Part shown: positions 7,843 to 16,451 of the stretch, piece by piece
Position numbering within the stretch: position 1 is the first letter of the stretch
How the letters are laid out: every line of letters starts with the position of its first letter
Assembly: GCF_003337735.1 (NCBI RefSeq)
Contig: NZ_QPJY01000008.1
Span: forward strand, 1 to 64,000
Direction: 5' to 3'
Source: Thioalbus denitrificans
GTDB lineage: Bacteria > Pseudomonadota > Gammaproteobacteria > DSM-26407
DNA length: 64,000 bases
The notes under the pieces: model-generated
Told to the model about the DNA's origin: nothing
The model's database searches: none
What the model saw: the letters and a program-made list of their open reading frames with translations, nothing else
Made by a program: the position numbers and the translations under genes

Positions 7843-8808
7843 TCATACCTGGAAGCTGGAGCCGAATACTTTCTGCCAGTAGTAGACGGTCTCCTGTTTG
7901 GTGGGTGCGGCCAGAGCCGCGTCAATGGCATCGCCCGCGTCGAGGGCGACTTCGACGATGTCTTCCGCCTGCGAGTCGGTGTAAAGGCGGGCGACATTGT
8001 TGTCGCTGTTTACCGGGTCGATGATCTGGACCGGATCGCCGGATGCCGGTACGGAAGAGGGATTGTAGTAATCGCCGAACACTATCTGCTCACGCAGGTT
8101 ACTGCGCGCGACGTAGGTGAAGAAGTGCTGCAGCGCCTCCGGGTAGTCGGAAAAGTCGAGGCCCTGGTCGCACAGGTGCGAAAGGATCATTTCCACCATG
8201 AACGACTTAAACCTAAAGTCCTCGCGCTCCCGCTTGATCTGGCGCACCCAGAACTTGACGAGCCGTGCCACCTGCGCGAAGTCGTCCGGCTGCCGGTCCT
8301 TCCGCCTCTTCGTGAATTCGAGGTGCAGCGGGATGCTCGTCTTCAGGAAGGAACCGTCCTCCTGGCTGACGAGATTGCCGTACCACTGCGGATCGCCACT
8401 GTAGAGGATCGGCACCACATCAACGTCGAGCCCGGTTCCTCTGAAGGAAACGGTGACGCTGTAAGTCTTGGGCTGCACCTGGTCGGGGCTGAAGTTCGGA
8501 AACGCCTTGCGCAAGCGCTCGGCGAGGTATAGCAGCAGTTCCGCCACATCACCCGGCGCATCCGAGCCGCTTATGTAGCAAGCAACGTCGATGTCGTTGA
8601 TCGACCGCAGCGCCGTGCCCTTGGCGAGGCTACCCGACAGCAGCATCTTCTTGAGCGCGAAATCCGGGTGATCGTTCAGATAACCCTCCAACTTTTCGCG
8701 CAGGCGCCTGACCTGCGCTCGGTATTCGTCCGCCTTGTCCTTGGGCAGGTTGACTTTGTCCCGCGCGAAGCTGGCTATATCCTTGTGCTCGACGTGCTTC
8801 CTTCCCAT
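7843..8808 (-). CDS. CD-NTase cyclic oligonucleotide synthase of type III CBASS
   Basis: The 321-residue protein has the polymerase-beta-like motif LLSGSLAKGT (about residues 57-65), NDIDVA (acidic pair Asp72/Asp74) and the third acidic strand LDVDVVPIL. With the HORMA, TRIP13 and NucC partners it is expected to be a CdnC/CdnD-type enzyme making cA3, which fits the NucC effector. ATG 8808 has an AGAGG ribosome site; the frame extends upstream without a better start. It is the first gene of the operon. Confidence 0.93.
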   Translation of the reverse strand: MGRKHVEHKDIASFARDKVNLPKDKADEYRAQVRRLREKLEGYLNDHPDFALKKMLLSGSLAKGTALRSINDIDVACYISGSDAPGDVAELLLYLAERLRKAFPNFSPDQVQPKTYSVTVSFRGTGLDVDVVPILYSGDPQWYGNLVSQEDGSFLKTSIPLHLEFTKRRKDRQPDDFAQVARLVKFWVRQIKREREDFRFKSFMVEMILSHLCDQGLDFSDYPEALQHFFTYVARSNLREQIVFGDYYNPSSVPASGDPVQIIDPVNSDNNVARLYTDSQAEDIVEVALDAGDAIDAALAAPTKQETVYYWQKVFGSSFQV

Positions 8809-8885
8809 TGGAACCTCTTTTTTGTTGCCATTGTCTATACCGCCATGCAAGATATGTCGAGTATGATGACCTGATTCGTTAAATA

Positions 8886-8904
8886 CGTCAAGTTTTACTT
8901 GTCG
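8886..8904. promoter_or_regulatory. Candidate CapH operator between the CBASS operon and capH
   Basis: CGTCAAGT-TTT-ACTTGTCG is an imperfect palindrome: seven of eight arm positions pair around a three-base centre. It lies 8 bases upstream of the capH start, in the 104-base divergent intergenic region, where a CapH dimer could repress both directions. Confidence 0.6.
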
Positions 8905-8912
8905 AGATCGCC

Positions 8913-9275
8913 ATGACTCAGAAACCGACCCCTTCCGACCTGTTCAAACAACGCCTCCGCACGGCCCGCGAAATGCGGAAATGGAGCCAAAGTGACCTGG
9001 GAACTAAAGCCGGACTGCCACCCAGCTCTATCGCGCATTTCGAGGCCGGGTCCCGCAAGCCTTCGTTCGACACGCTGCACCGCTTGGCGAACGCTCTCGA
9101 AGTGACTACCGACTATCTGCTCGGGCGGGTGGAGGAACCCACTGTCGCCGCCGAAGGCGACCCTCTGTTCCGCGACGTCAGCAAGCTCACCGGCAACGAC
9201 CGGGATCTGGCCAAAGATTTCCTCAAGATGCTTGCCGAGCGAAACGCAGCCAAGTTAGAAGGCGGCGGGAAATGA
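8913..9275 (+). CDS. capH: CapH, XRE-family transcriptional repressor of CBASS
   Basis: The 120-residue protein has an N-terminal helix-turn-helix (RLRTAREMRKWSQSDLGTKAGLPPSSIAHFEAGSRKPS) and a C-terminal segment that would dimerise and contain the CapP cleavage site. Its gene overlaps capP by four bases and is divergent from the CBASS operon. CapH represses CBASS until CapP cleaves it after DNA damage. Confidence 0.85.
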   Translation: MTQKPTPSDLFKQRLRTAREMRKWSQSDLGTKAGLPPSSIAHFEAGSRKPSFDTLHRLANALEVTTDYLLGRVEEPTVAAEGDPLFRDVSKLTGNDRDLAKDFLKMLAERNAAKLEGGGK

Positions 9276-10165
9276 GCCGCCCGCTACGCTTGCTGATGGC
9301 GCAGCAGCGCGCACAAAACCTGTTACGCGAACTGGGGATCAACGAGCTTCCGGTCGACCCCGTGGCTATCGCCGCAAGGCACGACATCATTGTCGAGGCG
9401 AAGCCGGACACCGCCCAGGGCGTGTCCGGAATGCTCCTGCGCCACGGCAACACGTTCGGGATTCTCTATGCCACGCACATCGAGAGCGAAGGCTTCCGGC
9501 GTTTCAGCATCGCCCACGAGCTTGGGCACTACTTTCTCGATGGTCACATCGACCATATTCTTCCCGATGATGGGTTCCACGCCTCCCACGCGGGCTTCGT
9601 CTCCGGCGACCCGTACGAGTTGGAAGCTGACCAGTTCGCCGCCGGGCTGCTCATGCCAGCGACTCTGTTCCGCAGAGCGCTCGGCAAACACAATCCCGGA
9701 TTTGATGTCGTGAAATCCGTGGCGGCGACTTGCCGAACATCGCTCACGGCAACGGCCCTCCGCTACGCTGAACTGACTGAGGACGCTGTCGCCGTCATTC
9801 TCAGCACCGGCCAGACCATCGACTTCTGCCGGCTGTCCGGGACGATGAAGTCGCTTCGAGAGATAACCTGGCTCAAGAAGGGGATGGCTGTGCCACGCAG
9901 AACCGTCACCGCCAGACTGAACGCTGATCCGGCTCGCGTCCGCAGTGCGGACCGCGACGAGGAAGAGATCGACATCTGTGAATGGCTTGGCGGAAACCGG
10001 TCCGTCTCGGCCACCGAAGAAGTCATCGGCCTTGGTTCCTACGGCAAGACGCTAACCGTCATCGCATGCCCGACTCTCGTCGAGGAGACGTTCAGGGACG
10101 AGGACGATGATGATGAAGACAACGAGGACCTGATCGAGAGCTGGACACCTCGCTTCAGGCGGTAG
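9272..10165 (+). CDS. capP: CapP, ImmA/IrrE-type metallopeptidase that cleaves CapH
   Basis: The 297-residue protein has the zinc motif HELGH (His82-Glu83...His86) followed by ELEAD (third ligand region, about 116-120) and FAAGLLMP, the COG2856 signature. The C-terminal half probably carries the sensor domain. CapP family members are stimulated by single-stranded DNA, which links CBASS induction to DNA damage. The C-terminus has an unusually acidic run (DEDDDDEDNED). Confidence 0.85.
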   Translation: MSRPLRLLMAQQRAQNLLRELGINELPVDPVAIAARHDIIVEAKPDTAQGVSGMLLRHGNTFGILYATHIESEGFRRFSIAHELGHYFLDGHIDHILPDDGFHASHAGFVSGDPYELEADQFAAGLLMPATLFRRALGKHNPGFDVVKSVAATCRTSLTATALRYAELTEDAVAVILSTGQTIDFCRLSGTMKSLREITWLKKGMAVPRRTVTARLNADPARVRSADRDEEEIDICEWLGGNRSVSATEEVIGLGSYGKTLTVIACPTLVEETFRDEDDDDEDNEDLIESWTPRFRR

Positions 10166-10225
10166 TTCCCTGAGTCTGTTTAAGGCCTTACAAACCGATT
10201 TCCGCAGATTACCGACGCTAGAATC

Positions 10226-10489
10226 ATGTTGGAGATCTTAAAATTTCTCCGAACTCTTGGGTATGAAGCCATAACTGTTACCAACGGTGTCACCATAGGC
10301 GATTCGTTTCCGAGCGCAATTGAAGAGCGCAGGAAGTTCATCTGCGCCATTAGAATCGGTCTTGACGACCTCGAGGCTGGCCGCGAACTCTCATTTGATG
10401 ACGCCGCAATCCGTCTCGGACTCGATCAACACAAGGCGCGGACATGTTCGTTGATCGGGAAGGCACATTCTTCATTAGCGGGGGAGTGA
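10226..10489 (+). CDS. Hypothetical protein downstream of capP
   Basis: The 87-residue frame starts MLEILKFLRTLGYEAITVTNG. Its C-terminal part (ICAIRIGLDDLEAGRELSFDDAAIRLG) resembles the tail of ParD/RHH-like antitoxins (xxGLxDLEAGR), but no partner toxin follows. A TAGAAT box lies just before the ATG, suggesting a leaderless or very short leader transcript. Function is not recognised. Confidence 0.45.
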   Translation: MLEILKFLRTLGYEAITVTNGVTIGDSFPSAIEERRKFICAIRIGLDDLEAGRELSFDDAAIRLGLDQHKARTCSLIGKAHSSLAGE

Positions 10490-10682
10490 AGATGCCTTAC
10501 CGGAAATCACCCTCACGGGCCGTAGGCAATGAAAAGGCCGTGTGAACAGCAACCACTCAGATTCTACATCATATAACTGGTGTAGGCGGCGGGGTCCGAC
10601 GACTATGCGTGTAAGACTGGCCCGTACACGTCCTTGCGAAACGATGGCCATTATCGGTGAGGACTTAAGGCCCCTGCGGCTT

Positions 10683-11228
10683 ATCGTCCGGGGTGGCGTC
10701 CTTCTCGCCGTAACCTCCCCCCAGCTTGTCGCTGGGCCACTGCTTCTGTGACGGCGTGAGGAGTTGGTTCGCGGTGGGCGCGGCATCGCCCAGGGTGACC
10801 ACGCGGGTCTCGGGATCGGTCTCCTCGCCCACATCCACATCATCCGCAGTAACCGCGCGCCGCCCCTCGGCCGTCCCCCGGTGACGCGGGCCCTGTCGGG
10901 CACTCCCCGCTCCTCGCCTGCCGCATGCGCCTGCCTGGCATAGAAGTCCCCGGCGTTGTCGATCCCGGCACCCTGGGCGCGGACCCCGGCCAGCGCCGCC
11001 TCGCCCGCGGCACGCACCCCCTCGGGACCAGGCGCGACCGCCACTCCCGCCAGCTCCAGGCCCTGCTCCCGGATGAACGCGCCGGCCATGTGCTGAATGA
11101 TCCCCAGCGAGTGGAGGTCGCCGTTGGCCGCCCGCGCCAGGTGGCGGTCGATCTCCCGCGCCGTCTAGCGGGCGCCTGGGCCTAAACCGGGCCTAGCGAA
11201 CATCCCCATCTCCCGGCCGATGGCCCGC
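10683..11228 (-). pseudogene. Decayed duplicate of the 3' end of traG
   Basis: The segment aligns with 13501-14102, the 3' end of the intact traG gene, in the same orientation. Shared stretches include the regions around TTTGTCGCTG/CTTGTCGCTG, GGGTGACCACGCGGGTCTCGGG and CATCCCCATCTCCCGGCCGATGG. It is degenerate: a deletion of roughly 60 bases, several frameshifts, an in-frame stop (TAG in place of CAG at about 11165) and many substitutions. The upper end breaks off near 11228. Confidence 0.85.
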
Positions 11229-11346
11229 CGCTCTTCCGGGCTGCGATAGCGACTTGGTGCCACACCGCCGAATACGTAATGCAATACATTCTTGCAATTA
11301 ACGTTTCGCAAGACTATAGTTCCCCCCCTAGGAAAGAGGGCGCGCC

Positions 11347-12468
11347 ATGTTCGAAAACCTGTCACAGAAACTCATCGGATATCGCGTCAAAGCTGCCCGC
11401 GAGTCGGCCGGCTGGACGCAGGATCGACTGGCTGAGGCCATGGGTCTGAAAGACCGTCAGAGCGTCTCCGACATCGAGAATGGCAAGCGGGCGCTCAAGC
11501 CGGATGAACTAGTCCTCCTGTCCGACGCCCTGGATCGCGAACTCGCTTACTTCCTTGATTTGTTTCAAGTCGCCGGCGAGGCCCAGTTCTCCTGGCGCGC
11601 CTCCCCCGGACTGGCCGAGGACAGCCTAGATGGTTTCGAACTGAGAGCTGGCCAGTGGATCGGCCTGCTGCGTTGGTTGCGCGAAAAAGAGCAGAACCGG
11701 CCAAATCCCCTCAAACACGCACTCCGGCTCACCGCACAATCCTCATACGAAGATGCGATCGCTCGAGCCGAGAGCCTGGTCGAGGCGCTCGATCTGGGCA
11801 TTGTTCCGGCCGAGCGGTTGGCCGAAAAGATCGAGCAGGATCTCGACATCCCAGTCCTTTACGTCGATACGATCGAGACACCCGATGGGGATTCTATTTC
11901 CGGTGCGACCTGTCATCTTCAGGACATGGGTGTGATCCTGATCAACCGCAGCGAACCAGAGGCCCGTAGATTCTTCGATCTGGCTCACGAGTTGTTCCAC
12001 GCCCTGACCTGGGATGCCATGAAGCCAGATCACCGCGAATCCAATTCGGTCGAAGACCGTGCCAAAATCAAGCGCGTCGAACAACTGGCCAACAATTTCG
12101 CCGCTGCCCTGCTGATGCCTCAAGCTTCTTTGGTCAATCTGATCGACAGACGTCGAATCGATGACACAGATCATCTTGCAGGCGTGGCTGCGCAATTGCA
12201 CGTCGCGCCCGTGGCTCTTGCCTGGAGGCTGTTCAATCTGAAGTGGTTAGGCGTGGAAACGCGGAATGCCCTTGCACAGGAGCACCAGCGCCCAACCGCT
12301 ACTGGTACGCCGAAGCGGTTCTCGCCAAGCTTCGTTGACATGCTGCACCGATCGATAGACAAAGGCCACCTGTCCGCCCGCAAGGCTGCAAAGGCCATGG
12401 GCGCAAGCCTGACACAGCTTGTGGATCTTTTTGCCGAGCACTCGCTACCCGCCCCCTTCGAGTTGTAA
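11347..12468 (+). CDS. XRE-helix-turn-helix/ImmA-IrrE fusion protein
   Basis: The 373-residue protein has an N-terminal XRE domain (residues 10-60, AARESAGWTQDRLAEAMGL...SDIENGKR) and a COG2856 metallopeptidase domain with HELFH (His214-Glu215...His218) and ANNFAAALLMP. Such fusions are commonly the regulator/antitoxin partner in two-gene stress modules or cleave phage-type repressors. It is followed 14 bases later by a PIN-domain gene, which suggests a toxin-antitoxin-like pair. It differs in architecture from CapH/CapP nearby, so it is not a duplicate of them. Confidence 0.8.
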   Translation: MFENLSQKLIGYRVKAARESAGWTQDRLAEAMGLKDRQSVSDIENGKRALKPDELVLLSDALDRELAYFLDLFQVAGEAQFSWRASPGLAEDSLDGFELRAGQWIGLLRWLREKEQNRPNPLKHALRLTAQSSYEDAIARAESLVEALDLGIVPAERLAEKIEQDLDIPVLYVDTIETPDGDSISGATCHLQDMGVILINRSEPEARRFFDLAHELFHALTWDAMKPDHRESNSVEDRAKIKRVEQLANNFAAALLMPQASLVNLIDRRRIDDTDHLAGVAAQLHVAPVALAWRLFNLKWLGVETRNALAQEHQRPTATGTPKRFSPSFVDMLHRSIDKGHLSARKAAKAMGASLTQLVDLFAEHSLPAPFEL

Positions 12469-12482
12469 GGGGTGCGCAAGGC

Positions 12483-13004
12483 ATGGTTAAGACGCGGGTA
12501 TTCATTGACACCAATATCCTCATCGAGGCATTCCGGACAGGATGCTGGACGGCGATCTGCAACAAGTTTGCTATCGAAACCGTCGACAAATGCGTCGAGG
12601 AAGCCCTGACCGGCAACCCAGAGGACCCCGGGCATATACACATTGACGGGGATGTTCTTTTGGAAGGCTTGGCCGCTCGACATGAAGTCGGAAATCGTGA
12701 GCTGGCAAACCTTGTCCTTTCCCATCCATCATGCCACGGCCTCGACGACGGCGAACTGCACCTCCTTGCGTGGCTCCATACCCAGAACCTGCTTCCGGAT
12801 GCGTTGGTCCTACTTTCCACTGCCGATAAAGCGGCTATCGTAGCCACCGGCAATATTGGATGGCTCGACTCACTTACTTCCCTGGAACATTTGGCCCAGG
12901 AATCCGGCGTTACCCATGGGCAGGTCAATGCCCTCGCACGTCACTATCGCGCTGACTGGCTGAATGAGATCAGACTGAAGATCCGTCTCGGAGTCATTCC
13001 ATAG
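12483..13004 (+). CDS. PIN-domain RNase-like protein, probable toxin partner
   Basis: The 173-residue protein begins MVKTRVFIDTNILIEAF, the first acidic position of PIN nucleases (Asp9). Further acidic residues are in LDDGELHLLAWL and LLSTADKAAIVA. PIN domains are metal-dependent RNases. The gene is in tandem with the XRE-ImmA gene at 11347 and shares its base composition, so the pair was probably acquired together. Confidence 0.7.
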   Translation: MVKTRVFIDTNILIEAFRTGCWTAICNKFAIETVDKCVEEALTGNPEDPGHIHIDGDVLLEGLAARHEVGNRELANLVLSHPSCHGLDDGELHLLAWLHTQNLLPDALVLLSTADKAAIVATGNIGWLDSLTSLEHLAQESGVTHGQVNALARHYRADWLNEIRLKIRLGVIP

Positions 13005-13126
13005 GTCGGCTGGGCGGGTCCTTCTAGTATGCACTGCCAGTAAGGACTGCTTGGCAAGCCCCCAACCCGCATACCCCGGCCCCGGTCCTGCAGGCTATAA
13101 TCAGTAGCCGAACAAGGAGGTCAAGG

Positions 13127-13474
13127 ATGAACGAAGGGACGATTCGCACCGTGAAGACGGTCGGAAGGACGATGCGGACGGTCACCGTGAGGCGCGAGCG
13201 CCCGCCCTGGAAGGGTGGACGGTGGCGCGGGTTCGACTGGGTCATGGCGGCGGCGTTCGCCCTGGTCGGGCTCTTCATCGCGCTGCTCACCGGCTTCCAC
13301 CTCTCCGGCATCATCGCCGGGGCCTTGGTGTTCGTTCTGGGCGTCCGCCCGGTGCGACCGTGGACGCCACAGGAGTGGACTCAGTACAAGGCGGAGAATG
13401 CGCGCTGGTTGGAGGCGGAGATGAGCCGGATGATGGAGGAGGATGACTTGCGACGATATTATCGGGAGGACTAA
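13127..13474 (+). CDS. Small membrane protein convergent with traG
   Basis: The 115-residue product has a basic N-terminus (VRRERPPWKGGRW), two hydrophobic segments (VMAAAFALVGLFIALLTGF and IIAGALVFVLGV) and a charged tail. A strong ribosome site (AAGGAGG) precedes ATG 13127. It ends 26 bases before the convergent traG stop. The tail motif EAEMSRMMEE recurs in TraN. I recognise no family. Confidence 0.65.
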   Translation: MNEGTIRTVKTVGRTMRTVTVRRERPPWKGGRWRGFDWVMAAAFALVGLFIALLTGFHLSGIIAGALVFVLGVRPVRPWTPQEWTQYKAENARWLEAEMSRMMEEDDLRRYYRED

Positions 13475-13500
13475 GGTCCCGGCAGTGTGTCGTCCGACTT

Positions 13501-16386
13501 CTAACCCTCCTCCTTGTAGCCTCCCCCCAGTTTGTCGCTGAGCCACTGCCTCTGTGACGGCGTGATCAGCTGATTCGTCGTGGGCGCAACATCACCCAGG
13601 GTGACCACGCGGGTCTCGGGGTCGGCCTCCTCCCTCGCCTCCTCCCGGATGGGCCTGCCGCCTTCATCCACCTTCGTCCTGCCCGCCTCCACATCATCCG
13701 CAGTGGCCGCGCGCCGCCCCTCGGTTTCTTCCCGGATGGTCTCGGCCCGCCCGGTGACGCCTGCCTCGTCGGGCACGCCCGCCTCCTCGCCCGCCGCGTG
13801 CGCCTGCCTGGCGTAGAAGTCCCCGGCGTTGTCGATCCCGGCGCCCTGGGCGCGGACTCCGGCCAGCGCGGCCTCGCCTGCTGCGCGCACCCCCTCGGGA
13901 CCGGGCGCGGCCGCAACCCCCGCCAGTTCCAAGCCCTGCTCCCGGATGAACCCGCCGGCCAGGTGCTGGATGATCCCCAGCGAGTGGAGATCGCCGTTGG
14001 CCGCCCGCGCTAGGTGGTGGTCGATCTCTTGCGCCGTCCAGCGGGCGCCGGAGCCCATACCGGGGCCGGCGAACATCCCCATCTCCCGACCGATGGCCCA
14101 CTGGCGCACCGCCATCCCCGCCTCCGCGTTGAAGGCCACCCCCTGCTCCTCCATGCGGGCCAGGGACTCCTGCCATCCCCGGGCCTCCTGGAGGCTGGCC
14201 TGAGCTGACTCCCGCAGCGCCTCCTGGCGCTGCAGGCCCCCGGCGAGCTCCGCCGCAAGGCTGTCGCCAGTCTTTTCCGACACCTGGGCGGCCGTCGACC
14301 TGGCGGCCTCCTCCATCGCCTGCCAGTGCCGGCCGTACTGGGTGTCCTCCCCGAACTTTACCGCGTCCTGCCATGCTTGTTTCAGTGTGGCTTGATTTAT
14401 CCCGCGCAATCCCACACTAGCCGAGAGAGGAATCTTGCTCGCCAACCTCGATAGGAATGACTGCTGCTCTGCAGGTGCCATCTTATCGAGACTCCCAATG
14501 GCCAAGCCAGCTGATGCCAGCAACTCTGTCGCCTGCTTCTTATCCAGCCCATGGGTCCTGCCAAACTCCTCCTGCAGCCGCTGTACCTCCCCGTGCTCCT
14601 GCCGGAAGGTGGCTCCCTCGCCATGGCGCCATGTGTCGCTGGCCGCGGTCTCGCTGCCGGCCTGGTGCAGGAACCGCTCCATCTGGTTGAAGACCGCCGC
14701 GGTGTTGGTGGAGTAATCCGCCATCTGCGTCTCGGCCGTCTGGAGAGACCGGCTGAGTTGGCTCTGGACGTTGGACTTGACCGCGTTGCTGATGCTCGCG
14801 CTGAAGGGCAAGTCCGACTGTGGCACCTGCATGAAGGCGCCGGCTCCGGTGGTGGTGTAGGTGACGCCGGTTTCCGGGTCGGTGATGGTGGTGGTGCCGG
14901 TCCGGAAGCTCGGGGAGGTGTTCTGCTGCCACCAGGATGCGTTGCCGAGGCTGGTGTTGCCGAGGCTGATGTTGCCGGTGGAGGCCTCGTCGGCCCCCTT
15001 GCTCACCGGTGCCTCGTAGCTGCCGGCCACCCGGGCGGCGAGGCTCGCCATCATCGCCCCGCCCTGGTTGATCACCAGGTAGGAGATCATGGGGATGGAG
15101 AGGGAGAGGTAGCCCGCCACCGCCGAGACGTCACTCATGACCTGCCCCAGGGCGGTGTGGGTCGCCATGGAGAGGGCCGTGTAGCCGGTCGGCAGCACCA
15201 GGCCGCTCTGGGCCGGAAACTGCGAGAAGAAGGTCATGGCGAAGTGCAGCAGCGCGTAGAGGGGCGCCCAGAGCTGGATCCAGAGCAGGGCCTTCAGGTA
15301 GGTCAGCGCCACCTTGGCGGCCGCGGGCAGGATGAGCAGCATCAGCACCACGGGGAAGATGGCGTAGATGAACGACTCGAAGATCCCCCGCAGCAGCGGG
15401 AGGGTTCGCCCGGCGAGCTCGCCCATGGCCGCGAAGGTGGTGCGCCGCTCCTGCTCGGCGCGGGCCAGCGCGAAGTCCTGGGCCGCGGCGCCGGCGTCGA
15501 CCCGGGCGGCGAACTGGGTGAGTCCGCGGCGCAGGGAGTTGGCGAGCGCATTTTGGCGGATGATCTGCTCGGCGCTCATGGAGAGCCCGGCGATGTACTG
15601 GTAGGAGATGGGCATCGCCGCGGCGAACCTGGCGACGGCGGCCGCCTGGTCGGGCGCCTTGACGAGCTTGCGGCCGTAGTAAGTCCGGGCGTTATCCACG
15701 GTGGCGTTGATCTCGGTGCCGAGCACGCCGTTGGCCCCCACCCGGCAGACCACTGTGTCCCGGCTCCCGGCGGCATCGGTGTGCACATAGCTCCGGGACT
15801 GGGAGGTGTGGCCCTTCAGGAACTCCAGGGTGTCCGTGGCCGAGAGCAGGTCATCCCAGGTGTAGAGCCCCAGCAGCAGGTCGTAGAAGACGCAGGACTG
15901 CCAGAACTCGGCGAGGTTCCCGGCCACCCGGCTGTCGGTGATCTCGAACCGGGTGCTGGCCTCTACCAGGTACTGGCCGAAGAGCATGCCGCTCTTGTGG
16001 TACTGGATATCGTCCGGCAGGCTGAACACCGTCTCGAAGGCCCGGGTCATCCAATCGCCAATCTTGCTGGCGCCGCCGGCGAACATGGCGAGCCCCAGCG
16101 GGACGTTGCCCACCACCCCCGACTGGGTCACGTCGATGCGATCGGTGATGATGACGTTGGTGCGCGGCACCAGCACCACGTTGACCACCAGCACCACGGC
16201 CAGCAGCCACTGGAGGTTGACCGCCCTCCCCCGGAAGGCCGCCTCCACCATCACCCAGAGCAGCCCCACCAGCCCCGAGATCTTGAGGATGGCGATGAAG
16301 TCCCCGTCCCCGACGATGGCGGCGATGCCGTTGAACACCAGCCGCAGGAACTCGCCGTTGCCGTAGCTGAAGATCTCCCAGTTCAT
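13501..16386 (-). CDS. traG: TraG, F-type mating-pair formation/stabilisation protein
   Basis: The 961-residue protein begins MNWEIFSYGNGEFLRLVFNGIAAI, the typical TraG N-terminus, followed by several membrane segments in the first 450 residues (for example PVVLMLLILPAAAKVALTYLKALLWIQLWAPLYALLHF). It then has a long hydrophilic periplasmic region. TraG helps assemble the pilus and stabilise mating pairs and, in F, also mediates entry exclusion. It is the last gene of the transfer operon. Its 3' 600 bases are duplicated in decayed form at 10683-11228. Confidence 0.92.
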   Translation of the reverse strand: MNWEIFSYGNGEFLRLVFNGIAAIVGDGDFIAILKISGLVGLLWVMVEAAFRGRAVNLQWLLAVVLVVNVVLVPRTNVIITDRIDVTQSGVVGNVPLGLAMFAGGASKIGDWMTRAFETVFSLPDDIQYHKSGMLFGQYLVEASTRFEITDSRVAGNLAEFWQSCVFYDLLLGLYTWDDLLSATDTLEFLKGHTSQSRSYVHTDAAGSRDTVVCRVGANGVLGTEINATVDNARTYYGRKLVKAPDQAAAVARFAAAMPISYQYIAGLSMSAEQIIRQNALANSLRRGLTQFAARVDAGAAAQDFALARAEQERRTTFAAMGELAGRTLPLLRGIFESFIYAIFPVVLMLLILPAAAKVALTYLKALLWIQLWAPLYALLHFAMTFFSQFPAQSGLVLPTGYTALSMATHTALGQVMSDVSAVAGYLSLSIPMISYLVINQGGAMMASLAARVAGSYEAPVSKGADEASTGNISLGNTSLGNASWWQQNTSPSFRTGTTTITDPETGVTYTTTGAGAFMQVPQSDLPFSASISNAVKSNVQSQLSRSLQTAETQMADYSTNTAAVFNQMERFLHQAGSETAASDTWRHGEGATFRQEHGEVQRLQEEFGRTHGLDKKQATELLASAGLAIGSLDKMAPAEQQSFLSRLASKIPLSASVGLRGINQATLKQAWQDAVKFGEDTQYGRHWQAMEEAARSTAAQVSEKTGDSLAAELAGGLQRQEALRESAQASLQEARGWQESLARMEEQGVAFNAEAGMAVRQWAIGREMGMFAGPGMGSGARWTAQEIDHHLARAANGDLHSLGIIQHLAGGFIREQGLELAGVAAAPGPEGVRAAGEAALAGVRAQGAGIDNAGDFYARQAHAAGEEAGVPDEAGVTGRAETIREETEGRRAATADDVEAGRTKVDEGGRPIREEAREEADPETRVVTLGDVAPTTNQLITPSQRQWLSDKLGGGYKEEG

Positions 16387-16451
16387 CTCCGGTCACCCCT
16401 CCCTATGCCAGCCTGTTCTGTCGCCTTTCCTCGCCATGCCCGCCCTGCTCC

